Positions 28,846 through 39,800 of a stretch of 64,000 nucleotides of DNA are shown here, in pieces (within the stretch, counting starts at the first letter, position 1; the number at the start of each line of letters is the position of its first letter). Under the pieces are notes generated by a model. That model was not told the origin of the DNA and did not search any database. It was given only the letters and a program-made list of their open reading frames with translations. The translations under genes and the position numbers were made by a program. Origin of the DNA: Cydia pomonella (Eukaryota; Arthropoda; Insecta; Lepidoptera; Tortricidae); NCBI RefSeq assembly GCF_033807575.1, contig NC_084707.1:19764550-19828549 (forward strand). The letters run 5' to 3'.

Positions 28846-29424
28846 TAGGGTTCCATAGTCAACAAGGAACCCTTATAGTTTCGCCATGTCCGTCCGTCCG
28901 CAACTTTGGTCGGTGGTCCTTAATGTTAGAAAGCTGCAATTTGGCATGGACATAGAAATTGTATAATAAAGTGGTATAATAAAAACTAGAAAACTATATT
29001 TTTTTAGGGTGCCTCCCCTACACGTAAAGTGGGGATGAATTTTATTTCGCTTCGTGTGGGATATCGTTGAATAGGTATTTTAAAATGAATAACTATTATT
29101 GATTCAACAACTATTTTTTTATAAAGTTAATAACTTCGGAAATAATCGATTCCGACGACAAAAAGGCGTCCATGAAAATTTTTTCGAAAGTAAAGCTTAT
29201 TAAGTTTTCAATGAAAACTATAGCGAACATGATCGGTTAAGCCGTTTTTGAGTTATTGCAGTCTTCTCTTCTTAGTACAATCAAAGCGCCGCGAAGGTAC
29301 TCCCTTTTGTTGACTGTACATGATGCTTACTAATGGTCCCCGTTCAAGGCAGACTACTGTGACGGATGTGTAACTACGGAACCCTACACTTAGCATGTCC
29401 CTACATGCTCTTGGCCGGTTTTTC
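28846..29424 (+). repeat. AGGGTTCCGTA-family repeat, copy R3 (diverged)
   Basis: Starts TTAGGGTTCCATAGTCAACA, ends CTACGGAACCCTACACTTAG and CTCTTGGCCGGTTTTT. Same internal landmarks as R1 (CCTCCCCTACACGTAAAGTG) but with many substitutions and deletions, so older. Confidence 0.7.
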
Positions 29425-29792
29425 TTTAGACAAAAAATTTTCAACGCTAACCTCTTCAAAAAATCGGTCAGAGTAGCGACTTCCGCTGCTTACTGTAAAT
29501 ATGTCATCGATGACGTAAATTTTCCATGTGAGCGGTCAGGGTAGTGGTAACGATCTCTACTACGAGGGTCACCCTCGGATCACTTCTTGTTTTTGGAATC
29601 GACCTTCTTCTCGAGGCGTTCCCACGGCGGGCTGTCGCCGGCCTCGGCCCCCCGGCGGGCGAGGCGGGCGGGGCGGCCGCGCGGGCCACGCTCACGAGCG
29701 GACCACGAGGTGCACGGCGCGCCGCGCCGCGGCGACGGCGAGTAGCGCGCGCGTGGGCTCCCCGCGCCCCGCCCCCGCCCCGCCCGCGCTCG

Positions 29793-30055
29793 CTATAACG
29801 GCACCAGGCCGCCCCGCGTCGTCGGGTTCCGGGCCATATAGATGTCCATGTCGTGGTCGGTCCAGTTGTCGGACGTATCGCAGTAGCCCATGCCGAGCGA
29901 GCCCACGCTGTACCTGCTGGCGGGCCGCGAGCGCGAGCGCGGCCGCCGGCGCGAGTTGCCCGTGCCGCCCGTCGCACCGCCCGCCGCGCCGCTCAGTGAC
30001 AGCCGCGACGCACGCTCCGATGCCGCCCCTAGGGACTGCCGCGACTGACGGAGAT
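29793..30055 (-). CDS. LRR/FN3 receptor, terminal coding exon
   Basis: Very GC-rich exon after GGTTTTTCAG. Encodes Ser/Arg-rich cytoplasmic sequence (RRRPRSRSRPASRYSVGSLG) and a conserved-looking end, DNWTDHDMDIYMARNP. Completes the GAT codon split by the intron. Confidence 0.8.
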
Positions 30056-33000
30056 CTGAAAAACCAAATCCCATGTTGAAAATAATATGCTACCGGACGC
30101 ATACCTAAGCTACGACAGCGATAGTGAGAAGAAAAGGAAGCGTTTAGGATCGGGTCGGGATTAAGCTAACTTACCGGTTCGAGATCCGAGGAGGCTGCCC
30201 GGGTAGCCGGGCATCCCGTAGCGGGCCGAGGGCGCGTAACTATGCTGAGATTGGCCGTCGGCGAGGGAGCGGGCGCGGCCGGGCCGGCCGGGCAGGGGAT
30301 CGGGGGGAGCCGGTTCGGTATAGGTTCGTGCTCGCGGGATCGAACGTGCGCTGTAAGCCGACACTTGATCCCACTCACGCTGCTTGCCGAACGCGCCGAG
30401 CGTGGCGAGGGAGGACAACGGGCCGCCCGGGCTGGGGGTGCCGAGCGCGCCGCAGCAGGCGCCTGGCAGCTTGTCGTTGTGCAGTCTGTGCACCGTCCTC
30501 GCTCGCCGGCGAGATGCCGCCGCGAACACGAGAACTGCCACCACGATGGTGCCGCAGATGGCGGCGCTGGCGGCGATGGTGATCTTGTCCATGTTGGAGG
30601 CGGCGGCGGACACGGTGCGCACCTCGCGGCACTGCGAGTACGGCACCGTTTCGGGGCTCACGTGCACTTCTTCTAGCGAGATAACGCATACCACTATACA
30701 TTCCTGTAAACATACAGAGATATTACTAACATGTCGGTACAGCAATAAAACAAATTCATACTTTTTATGATTTGCTATTATAATAATACGACCAAAACCG
30801 TGATCTTATACATGAAACAGTTGATTTAAAGTTTTAGAATGTAAGCGTACTTAGGTATAAACTTTATACATCGGATTTATAAAAGAACAAGGGGCCTAGC
30901 CAACATGACAATCGTTGATAAAAACGCCAACCGCAACTTTAATAATGTATGGAAATAATTTAATTCTTTATAAAATACTTCAGTTACTGTGTACTGAGTG
31001 CATTCGCAAAAAGTAGGTACCCTATATCGCCTAACCCATAGAGAAATAAGAAGTAATAGAGTGCTCACTCCATACATCAGTTTTGGTACCAAAATGATTA
31101 TTATATTCGCAGTCGACATCTAGCATCAAGGAGCGGAACTCTCAGTACTGCTACTCGACAATAGATATCGCGTCAAACAAAAAGTCTAATGCTCAACGAT
31201 TTTCAGCTAATATTATAACCAAAGTAAGTGTAGGAGTTGAAAATAGAGTTCCGGTTACTCTGGTTATAACATTAGCGGAAAATCGTTCCGCTACTCGTTG
31301 CTAGATGTCGACTGCGTATATAATAAGCATTTTGGTACCAAAACTGAAGTATGGAGTGAGCACTCTATTACTTCTTATTTCTCTATGCCTAACCTAAATA
31401 AGCACCGTCAGCAGCGCGGGGTGAATAGGGATGGTGGGGGTGAACAACTGAACACGGATAAAACTTGGAAAAAGATTTTCCTGATAATTTCTTAAAAACT
31501 ACCCACACAAATTATATCGTGCGGTTGAAAATCATTAAATTTTGTATGACACGATTTGTGTTGGTAGTTTTTAAGAAACCGTCAGGTAAATCTCATTCCA
31601 GGTTTTTTCCCATTCACCCCCGCCATCCCTATTCACTCCGGTTGACGGTATTTATCTTTCTGCGTGCATAAGACGTGTCTGTTTATGTATAGTATACACT
31701 TATTTAAACATTTCTGTAGCACCCACCTGGGATGGAACGTTTTTGATTTTAAATTCTCGCTCGCTGGCTTCAAGCGGCGGGCCTTGCTTGAAACTTTTAT
31801 CACCAAACAATCTGTACACCACTCTGAATCCAAGAATATTGGCTACGTCTGAGTCCCACTGTATAATGACGGAGTTGTCTTGCCTGTAGGCATTCTTAAC
31901 GATGACCTCGTTCGAGTCGTCCACTTTTGGTTTCTGGGGAAAGTTCATAACGAGTGGCGGGCGCTGGTGAGGGGCATGTCGCCAGGTGGGCGACGCGGGC
32001 CGCACGGCCGGTGGAAGGCGGGGCCGCGACGCGCCCGTCGTGGTCACGGGCGCCTTCGACGTCGCTTCACTACTAGTAGTTGTCACAGGACTGGTCGCAG
32101 CCGTTGTCGTAGTAGTTGTAGTACTTGTGGTTGTACTTCGCGCAGTTGTCGATGTTGTCTGACTTATCTTCCAATCATTGATCTGCCTCTGTGGCGTGGT
32201 CGACTCTTCTGGAGTAGCCGTCGTCTCGTGCTCACAAACCAGCTCGTTCGGTTGAAAACTGTAGAAACCGCGCTCACGGAACTGTGGCGGGTGGCCACAG
32301 AATTGAGGATTTCTTTCTCTAGAGGTCACTTGTAGTTCACCGTCTCGTATCCATTCTATAATCCAGCGAAGACGACAATCGCAATTCAGAAATCGTCCTC
32401 CGATACTTAAACCTCGAAGGGTATGGTTTAAATGGCTAAGAGCTTCGGCAGGCACTGTGGGTAACGGATTACCATCTAATGCCAGAAGTGTAATCGATGG
32501 ATTACTTCCAAAAGCATTTCCAGGCAGCTTGTTTAACAAGTTGAACCCTATGTCGAGAACTCTTAATTCCGTTAATGTGCCAATCGCAGCGGCAGGAAAT
32601 TCCGGCAAAAGATTATTTAGGAGACTCAAGGAACTTAATGTGGTTTTAATACCAGCAAATGCGTCTTCTTTAAGCGTCACAATCAGGTTTCGTTCCAAGT
32701 TAAGTGCTGTCAAAGAATCTAACCCTTCAAAGGTTCGCTTGCCTTCAGGTCCGGGTAATTCTCTGATGCTGTTCTGCGACAGATCGAGGAACGCTAAGCT
32801 GCGAAGACCTCTTATACATTCTGGGACACTTTTTTGTTTAGTTCCTTTAAGATTTAAATTTTTTAGCGAATTTTCCAGACCAGTCAGCGCATGTGGCGCC
32901 AGCGTGACGTTGTTGTCTGATATTTTTAATGTTGTCAGTTTTCGCAATGTTATAAACGAATGGTTCTCTATGTAAGTGATGCGATTCTTTGAGATGTCAA

Positions 33001-33704
33001 GCAGCGAAAGATTTGTTAATATCTTAAAAGCTTTAACTGGCACTTCATACAACTCGTTATCTTGCAAGTTCAAATTCTTCAGATGAGGGCCTTGCCCGCG
33101 AAAGGCGTCGTCGTCGATTCGGGTGATTTTGCAACCGGAAATTTGAACGTTGTGAATCTTTAAGTGCGTAAACATGCCATCCGTGAGCGCCGGTATTGTT
33201 GAATTGTTGATGTACAATAAGTCTATTGGAATGTTTCTTGCGCTCGAATTCAGTGCTTTTAATAGCACAGCGAAGTCCACCTGAAATATAAAGAAACAAA
33301 GTATTAATCAATAGAATATTGGTTAGCACATTTTGAAATTACGTCTGATAAAATAATATCATTGTATTTTGAATATTCTAGGAAGAAAAACAAACTTAAA
33401 TTGTTTTGGTAGATTTTGATTTGTGGTTGGCCAAATGACATATTATTCGATATTTTTTTGTAAGGGGCTAAGGTGAATATTGTTGAGTTATCTCTAGATC
33501 CACTAGAGGTCGCTAGCGGTTGTCAGGAATGTGGGGTCATACCTGGTCGCACTGCACGGACAAGTCCCTGGCGAGGTTGACGGCGCACACGCAGGCGGCC
33601 TGCAGCGCGGGCACAGGCTCCCATGGGCACGTGCCGAGCGCCTGTGCCAGCGTCGCCGCCGCCACCACCACGCGCACCCACGGCCGTAGCCATGAGACGC
33701 GCAT
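29793..33704 (-). CDS. transmembrane leucine-rich-repeat/FN3 receptor, complete coding region
   Basis: Single-pass surface protein of 835 residues, probably a cell-adhesion or receptor molecule; the specific family member is not recognised. Coding exons in order: 33543-33704, 31727-33280, 30175-30703 and 29793-30055, all with GT/AG sites and compatible phases. Residues 1-24 are a signal peptide (VVVAAATLAQALG), followed by an LRRNT cysteine cluster (C..C.C), about 12 LRRs (for example LKNLNLQDNELYEVP), an LRRCT (NCDCRLRWIIEWI ... FCG ... VCE), a Thr/Ser-rich mucin-like linker, an FN3-like domain (SVIIQWDSDVANILGFRVVY), a membrane segment (IAASAAICGTIVVAVLVF, ~615-633) and a basic cytoplasmic tail rich in Pro, Arg and Ser ending LVPL. 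A 5' UTR intron acceptor (TTTTCAG) sits 9 bp before the ATG, so a non-coding first exon lies to the right. Confidence 0.88.
30175..30703 (-). CDS. LRR/FN3 receptor, coding exon 3
   Basis: 529 nt after TTTACAG. Holds the last FN3 strands with two cysteines (ECIVVCV, SQCREV), the membrane helix and the juxtamembrane RRRARTVHR. Donor CCG|GTAAGT. Confidence 0.85.
31037..31387. mobile_element. 351-bp palindromic MITE with 7-bp target duplication
   Basis: Ends CATAGAGAAATAAGAAGTAA and its inverse; about 95 bp of each arm match, and the centre (TTATAACC...GGTTATAA) also folds. CCTAACC flanks both sides (31030-31036 and 31388-31394). In intron 2 of the LRR receptor gene. Confidence 0.75.
31404..31649. 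mobile_element. 246-bp palindromic MITE (ACCGTCA ends)
   Basis: ACCGTCA / TGACGGT ends, with GTGAATAGGGATGGTGGGGG paired to CCCCCGCCATCCCTATTCAC, and an inner pair TTCTTAAAAACTACC / GGTAGTTTTTAAGAA. Only about 10 bp separate it from the previous MITE. No clear target duplication. Confidence 0.7.
31727..33280 (-). CDS. LRR/FN3 receptor, coding exon 2 (LRR block)
   Basis: 518 codons after ATTTCAG, phase 0 both ends (donor CAG|GTGGGT). Contains all LRRs, LRRCT, mucin-like linker and most of the FN3. Confidence 0.9.
33543..33704 (-). CDS. LRR/FN3 receptor, coding exon 1
   Basis: 54 codons from ATG at 33704 to CAG|GTATGA. Signal peptide and the LRRNT cysteines (TCPWEPVPALQAACVCAVNL). Confidence 0.85.
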
Positions 33705-33719
33705 TCCCACTCCCTGAAA

Positions 33720-34045
33720 ACAATAAACACGGAATGTCATTCGTAATGGTCATAATTATGGTCGTGTAGTATTCGAATATATATCGGATGTGCATGAATG
33801 AAAGTTTATTCACGAGAACATATGGTACAGATTAGATATCATTAAGTGTACATTATTGACCCTTGATATGTTCGACCTTAGGGCATGTGTTTTTTTTGTA
33901 CTGACACGGTTCATGCATGTCAAAGGATACGTTACATAAATGTCGTGTCTTGCTAAAATATTATCAAATTTTAAATTATTAAATACAAACGTCAAGTTTT
34001 AAGTCTCAATCTACAGTCAGTTAGTCATTCAAATTCATCACATAA
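33720..34045. other. intron or upstream DNA of the LRR receptor gene
   Basis: AT-rich, no feature. Because a splice acceptor precedes the ATG, this should be a 5' UTR intron. Confidence 0.4.
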
Positions 34046-34050
34046 GTTTT

Positions 34051-34325
34051 GACGACCGGTTTGGCCTAGTGGGTAGTGACCCTGCCTACGAAGCTGATGG
34101 TCCCGGGTTCTAATCCTGGTAAGGGCATTTATTCGTGTGATGAGCATGGATATTTGTTCCTGAGTCATGGGTGTTTTCTATGTATTTAAGTATTTATAAA
34201 TATTTATACATTATATATATCGTTGTCTAAGTACCCTCAACACAAGCCTTATTGAGCTTACAGTGGGACTTAGTCAATTTGTGTAATAATGTCCTATAAT
34301 ATTTATTTATTATTATTTATTATTT
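34051..34325 (+). mobile_element. tRNA-derived SINE (GACGACCGG family), copy 2
   Basis: Complete unit with A box TGGCCTAGTGGGT and B box GGTTCTAATCC (one change from consensus), ending GTCCTATAATATTTATTTAT and a TTATTA-rich tail. Confidence 0.85.
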
Positions 34326-34329
34326 ATTA

Positions 34330-34746
34330 AGTTCAAAATATTAGCAAATAACTAGTTAAATCTAATTTACTTATTTTTGTCAAAAGTTTACATGTCAAAA
34401 TGAATTAATAATTAGAATTTACAATGTGAAAAGTTTACATGACTATTAAAATAAAGCAGTAATTAGAATTTATAATGTCAAACGTTTACATGTTAAAATA
34501 TTCATCAATGTTATAAAAGCTTGCATTATACAATATATTTTTCAATTTAAATTTGAACCCGTCATTTGGTAGCGACTTAATGTTTGCAGGAATTTTATTA
34601 AATATTTTTATAGACATGTGATATGCGCCTTTTCTTCTTATTTTAAGCTTATAGGGCAGTAATGTCATGTGAACAGTAAACGTACACGGTATACTGTCAA
34701 TCGAAATGTTTATGTTATGGTCATGTAGTATCTTAGCAGAGTGCAA
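34330..34746 (-). pseudogene. LINE ORF2 3' terminus relic
   Basis: Minus-strand frame 34486-34746 reads IKIFNKIPANIKSLPN, FKFKLKNILYNASFYNIDEY, the usual end of a CR1/Jockey-type ORF2 (pattern FNKLP...IK...FK..LK..L....FY...EF). The repeated TTTACATGTCAAAA words at 34385-34495 look like its 3' UTR. Everything upstream is missing. Confidence 0.6.
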
Positions 34747-34749
34747 GTC

Positions 34750-35520
34750 TTACTAATTAGCAGTTTTCATAAGGTCGTGGGTGGAGTGGAGTATTCAACC
34801 GAGTTTAGAACGGGATGAAATGCCTCCTCACGGTAGGGCGAGGCTAGGCAGACATGCAAATACAAGGAACGAATAATTTTAATTTAGTGCGAACCTAGAG
34901 TTTAGGCCGTATATAACTAATAGGTATTGTTTCAAGATTATTTATAGGTATTAAAAAAAAGAAAAGCCGTGAAATCCCACTTTCTTCACACAAACGCTAA
35001 TTGAAGGCATAAATAACCCGAGTAGGTAGGTAAGTAAGAAAACTGCCTTATAATTAGAAAAGCGTCAGAAATGAAGATTTCACGAGAATCTTGCAAAGCG
35101 TTGTGTGAGCTCTAATTGGACAGGCGAGGAATCCGCGCGGTGACATTTTCTCCGCGAGTGTCTTTCCGTTCCGCTCATCCTCACCTCACCTCACGTCACG
35201 TGTTTAATTATTTGTTAAAGACGTCTTGCTTTGCTCACTTTCTGTTTCTCGGTGCATATTTGAATAAGCTTTTACATAACTTATTTATTAAGTTTCGCTA
35301 ACGCACGTGACGCATGTGTTTATGTATCCAATAGAAAAAAATCAATACGGATTGTTTTATTTCGATTTCTTTTGGAAACAATGTGTGCGCTTGGATTTCC
35401 ACTTTTTTTTTTCTTCTAGTTGTCATACTCTATGGAGTAAAACTAAGGAATAACATTCAATAACATTGCTGGCCTACGAAACATCAAATAGATCGAACTT
35501 CAGATAATTGTATCGCTCAT
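34750..35520. other. non-coding stretch without recognised feature
   Basis: No gene or shared repeat. CACCTCACCTCACGTCACG near 35180 is local low complexity. Confidence 0.35.
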
Positions 35521-35524
35521 CTTA

Positions 35525-35663
35525 GGGTGTTACCACTCCGTCATCAATCGATCGATGGTAGAATGGAACCGTCTACGTTGAGCGATAGTTTCTACCTAGA
35601 CCAATCGATCGATCGACAACGACTGTACCATTCTACCATCGATCGATTGGTCTGTTAACACCC
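35525..35663. mobile_element. PIF/Harbinger-like MITE, 139 bp
   Basis: TTA target duplication (35522-35524, 35664-35666) around ends GGGTGTTA / TAACACCC. The arms share ATCGATCGATGGTAGAATGG and its inverse. A TTA duplication with GGG ends fits PIF/Harbinger. Confidence 0.7.
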
Positions 35664-35666
35664 TTA

Positions 35667-36330
35667 GTAGGTGCCATTTTAGAAAACGATGATTGTGAAG
35701 ATCGAGTTTTAGTATTTTGTGGTTAAGATGTAAGAGTATCGATGATTACAGTAAGAAGAATGAAGTGTGGCTAATAAAACTACGCGTTTCTCCTAATAAA
35801 GCTATGCACAAGAAAACCACGGTGCATGTTACGAGTGGCAATTAAGCGGTGCATGGACCGTTGCAGGGAAGTGCAACGTGGCGGCCGCAGCCACCGGCCA
35901 GGAAACGCGGGCTTTCCCTACCACGCGCTCATTCCCGCTACTTCAAGGGACGAGGGTTACCAAATGTGTGCGTTCTGACATGCTAAGAATTTAGATCAGC
36001 TGTGGAGAATGCGAAATTGCTGAAACGCCAGGAAATAATTAACTGCTCAAATGAACTTAATACTGATTGTTTATTACACAAGCGCAAGGGCTTCGGTAAT
36101 AAAAAACATGCTGTTGATTTTTAAACATTTACCTAATCTTTTTTTGTAGTGTTTGAGATATAAGGGACGATTGCCACAAAATTCTTTTGCTTCCGGGTGC
36201 TGTTGAAATGTGTAGTACTGCATGCAATACGAGTAAAATACTTATTGCACAATATCAAACTTTTTTTAAACTTTACAATTAATAATAAATAATAATAATT
36301 TCCGTGATGATACAATAATAATAAATATTA
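35667..36330. other. non-coding stretch; GC-rich patch at 35820-35960
   Basis: No gene. The patch GCGGCCGCAGCCACCGGCCA and surroundings is unique in the window and could be regulatory or an old exon remnant; no frame is convincing. Confidence 0.3.
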
Positions 36331-36771
36331 TCTTATACCTTTAAACGAGCAATTCTTGTATATATTTCGGGGATCTCGGAAACGGCTCTAACGATTTCGC
36401 TGAAATTTGGTATATGGGGGTTTTTTGGGGGTAAACAATCGATCTAGATTAGTCTTATGTTTGGGAAAACGCGTGTTTTCGAGTTTTCATGCGTTTTTCT
36501 ATCGACGCAAAATATGGTCGCTAATTTCGTGTTGCCGGCCACTGTCCGTCTGGTCCAGCGGGTTAAGACACGGACGGCAAGAAACAACCAGTGTAACGGT
36601 TCGAACCCCGCCCGGTAACTAACTTTTGTTTTTTTTTTATATGTTCAAGTTTATATATAATTTTTTTAATTTTTATGGTTTTTAGACAAGTTTAAAAAAG
36701 TTTAAAAGTTTAAACATCACCATATTACAATAAATAGTTATAACCGAGCAAAGCTCGGTCGCCCAGGTACT
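36331..36771 (+). mobile_element. Helentron/Helitron-like element, copy 2
   Basis: Aligns with 7590-8016 end to end. The internal tRNA-like piece is better kept: TGGTCCAGCGGGTTAAGAC (A box) and GGTTCGAACCCC (B box). Ends with hairpin CCGAGCAAAGCTCGG then TCGCCCAGGTACTAG. It abuts a SINE fragment. Confidence 0.65.
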
Positions 36772-36812
36772 AGGACATTATTACACAAATTGACTAAGTC
36801 CCACAGTAAATT
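36772..36812 (-). mobile_element. SINE 3' fragment (GACGACCGG family)
   Basis: AGGACATTATTACACAAATTG and ACTAAGTCCCACAGTA, the reverse complement of the SINE end. The rest is absent. Confidence 0.7.
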
Positions 36813-36814
36813 CT

Positions 36815-39800
36815 CTTTATTCATTACTATTTTCATTATAATTTCAATGAAATGCGGACAAAGTAGGTAAGGTCTGAATTTAATGTGATTTCTTTACCCT
36901 GTTACCGTTAAATACGTAATGAGGCGCGTGGCTACAGCCCAATAATATTAACCTTCGTGCATTTAGACAACGTTAACGGCGTTTGCATCTATCTTGTAAC
37001 ATGGTCCAGTAATCGCGTCTTACATTAACATTGCCCACACAGGCTGACAGGCTGCGGCAAACATTTGCCGATGTCCAAAAATAATTGACTGCTGTTTGTG
37101 GACAAACGATAGTATCAGATTACACTCGCAATCAATACCTCTTGTGCCTATCTAGACATGTACAATGTACTTTACATTGGATTCCACTGACTTCAAAAAA
37201 TAATCCATTATTTTTGATAAAGAAAGAGTTCATGATCATTTGCGTAATCACTTTTAAAGTTTAAAAACTCCCGACAAAATTAAAACAGAACAATTTAGTC
37301 AATTTAACTTATCTCGATAAACAACACTTTCGACTAAAAAACCGCACTCAAAACGGTTCATCAATTAGGGAGGTAACATATGCCACAGTATACGCACAGA
37401 TACACACCTTAAACTAGTATTTTTTGGTCGGGTTTAAACATTTAAAATAATACCCAATAAGGGTCCTTCCACGGCTTTTACCGTTCTAACTACCGAGGAG
37501 ATGTTCTTTATGAGTTAAAACCGAGTACGTTGAACCTTGTTGTTGTAACCTACATCCAGCGCGGCAATTCCGCAAGTATTTTTGGTACTTTTGGACTGGG
37601 GAGTCGGAATGGGGTGGATATTTTAAGTAGGGCAGTATATTAATTAATTGTTTTTTTTTTTGTTTTAGTGCTTTTGTTTGTTTTTTTTTTTGTCTTTTAT
37701 GTGCATGCGTTTGGTTTTTAGATTTTAAGTTTAGATATAGTGATTTTTGTGTATGTAATGTTATATGTATTAATTCATTTATTGAATAAATTAGAAGCGA
37801 AAATCAGATTTCATGGAAGTTTTTAAATGCTCCTAACTCTTATAAAAAATTAAAGTTCGAAAAAATCTGACGTAAGCGCATAGCTGTGTTATATACCTAC
37901 AACCCACTTAGTTTTCATTTGCGTGTGTGAAAAGTACGATTTTAATTAGTCAGTTCATTGATTTTATTTCAGTTGCCTAATAAAATTACAAGCGTGGTTG
38001 ATGCCGAAGGAATTTAATGATGTAACTAATTATTATCTACGTAACACAGGTAAGAGTTTACGTGCATACTGCCAATGAAAAAATACGTAGGAACATAGGT
38101 AGTGCGCCTTTTTGCGTTGGTAATGTTCTTCAATACTACGAGTAAAAAGCCAATTTAAACTGCCATCTGAATCATATTCGAATGATATCATTTAATTATC
38201 TTGCGTATCGTTCGCGGCAATACATGTACGGACAATTCGAGTAAGATTTAAGAGACTACTTACCTAACTTAATACCTTTAGAACAGAGACGTCAAAACTT
38301 ACTAATACATTAGGTACATACAGTATGTTTAGGTTTGTAATTGTGGTCGTTTACGGAGTAGTGTATAGTGTGTACGGGGTAGGTACGGGTTACTGATATT
38401 GAGTTAACATCAAAATTCAAACATAAAATATCAACTTGGACATACAGATGAATGCATAGACAAGTTTTTGAGTAAACTTGTAATACTTGTTAAATAAGTT
38501 CTTGAGTTATAAATAGAGAGTTGATGAGACTCCTGTTTATGGCACCTGCGTTGAGGTGGCACGCCACACTGGCCCATTTGCATGCGTTTACGAACATCTT
38601 CGATTTCGCCGTTAACGGGACCGCGAGCTTACGCGATTCACTTTCGCGTCTCGTAGCTTTGAGCGCGTGCTCGTTCACTCCCAACAACGATGATGCTACG
38701 ATTTCGTAAACCACTTATTATTTATTTATAAACCCAGTTTAATTATTTGAAACTTTTCGGTGAAATTGTGACAATTGCTGCGTGGCGGGAGTAGTGCGAT
38801 TCTTGATTTGTTACGCCTTGTTTTGCGGCTCTTGAAATTAATTTATTATGGTTACCTTTTCGTCTTAAGTATGCCATTGTATTATATTCATTTTCTTAAG
38901 ACCACCTTGGATAGAACCTTGTTGCTTTCCCGAGACGAAAGTAATTACGAACTTAGGTGCAGCAAATTGCTCTGCTGTTACAATCCAGGTTTAGTTCCCG
39001 TGTAAGAAACTTTTCCGACATGCATGGATTAAGCAATCTTAGTCATTAGTACAAGTGCCATATTAGTAAAGTTGTCTCTTAACAACCGTTGTAAGCTTTG
39101 ATTTTATTCGGGGGTAAGTATGTCGCTGTATCTGACTTGGGTTCTTGTATTTATTCTTACAATTCCTAGATTTGTGCGCTACAGTGACAACATAATTATG
39201 TAGTTTCACATGGTTTCTAATAATTTATATTTGTATTAAACCATCTGTGGCGCACTTGGAAGATACTCGTCCAAGGTGGCGCAGACGTCATGAACTCGTC
39301 ATTTATTTTTGCCGTGATCTTCAGATACTATTTAATTTGTTCCAAATGATTCCCCAGCGTGGTTTGCTGAATGACAGCTCTATTAAACTTTGCGCAGTTC
39401 CATCAGATCAGTGTTATACCTGTGACACGGCCGATGCGACCAGCAAGCAGATTTTATTGTTTTCAACTTTTGGCAGCCACCTGCCGCTCGGTACAAAACT
39501 CTTAATTGAAAGCGAGTTAACTGGAAAGAGTCTAAATTGTGTCGGGTTGGTACCGAACGGGTGTTATGTCAAACTTTCTGAAACATTTTAATTTTACTCG
39601 GCGGTGCCCGTTCCATTTTAGTATTTTTTTTTTTTGTCGTATTTGCCTATTTATATTATGTTGCAAAGATACAAGTACTAGTTCTTTAAGTTTAGAGTGA
39701 TTTAGTTGTACGAAACTGCCAGTATCAATCAGGCATACTGATAACAAGCTTTATAGCTGACGCCAACAGATGGCGCTACTGCCGTCCTCGTCTTTTCATT

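Noticed and set aside
29504..30770. Plus-strand open frames up to 183 codons
   Set aside because: These are antisense shadows of the GC-rich last two exons of the LRR receptor.
39247..39591. 114-codon open frame
   Set aside because: Not recognised, no splice partners or upstream signals, and close to chance length over 5 kb of intergenic DNA.
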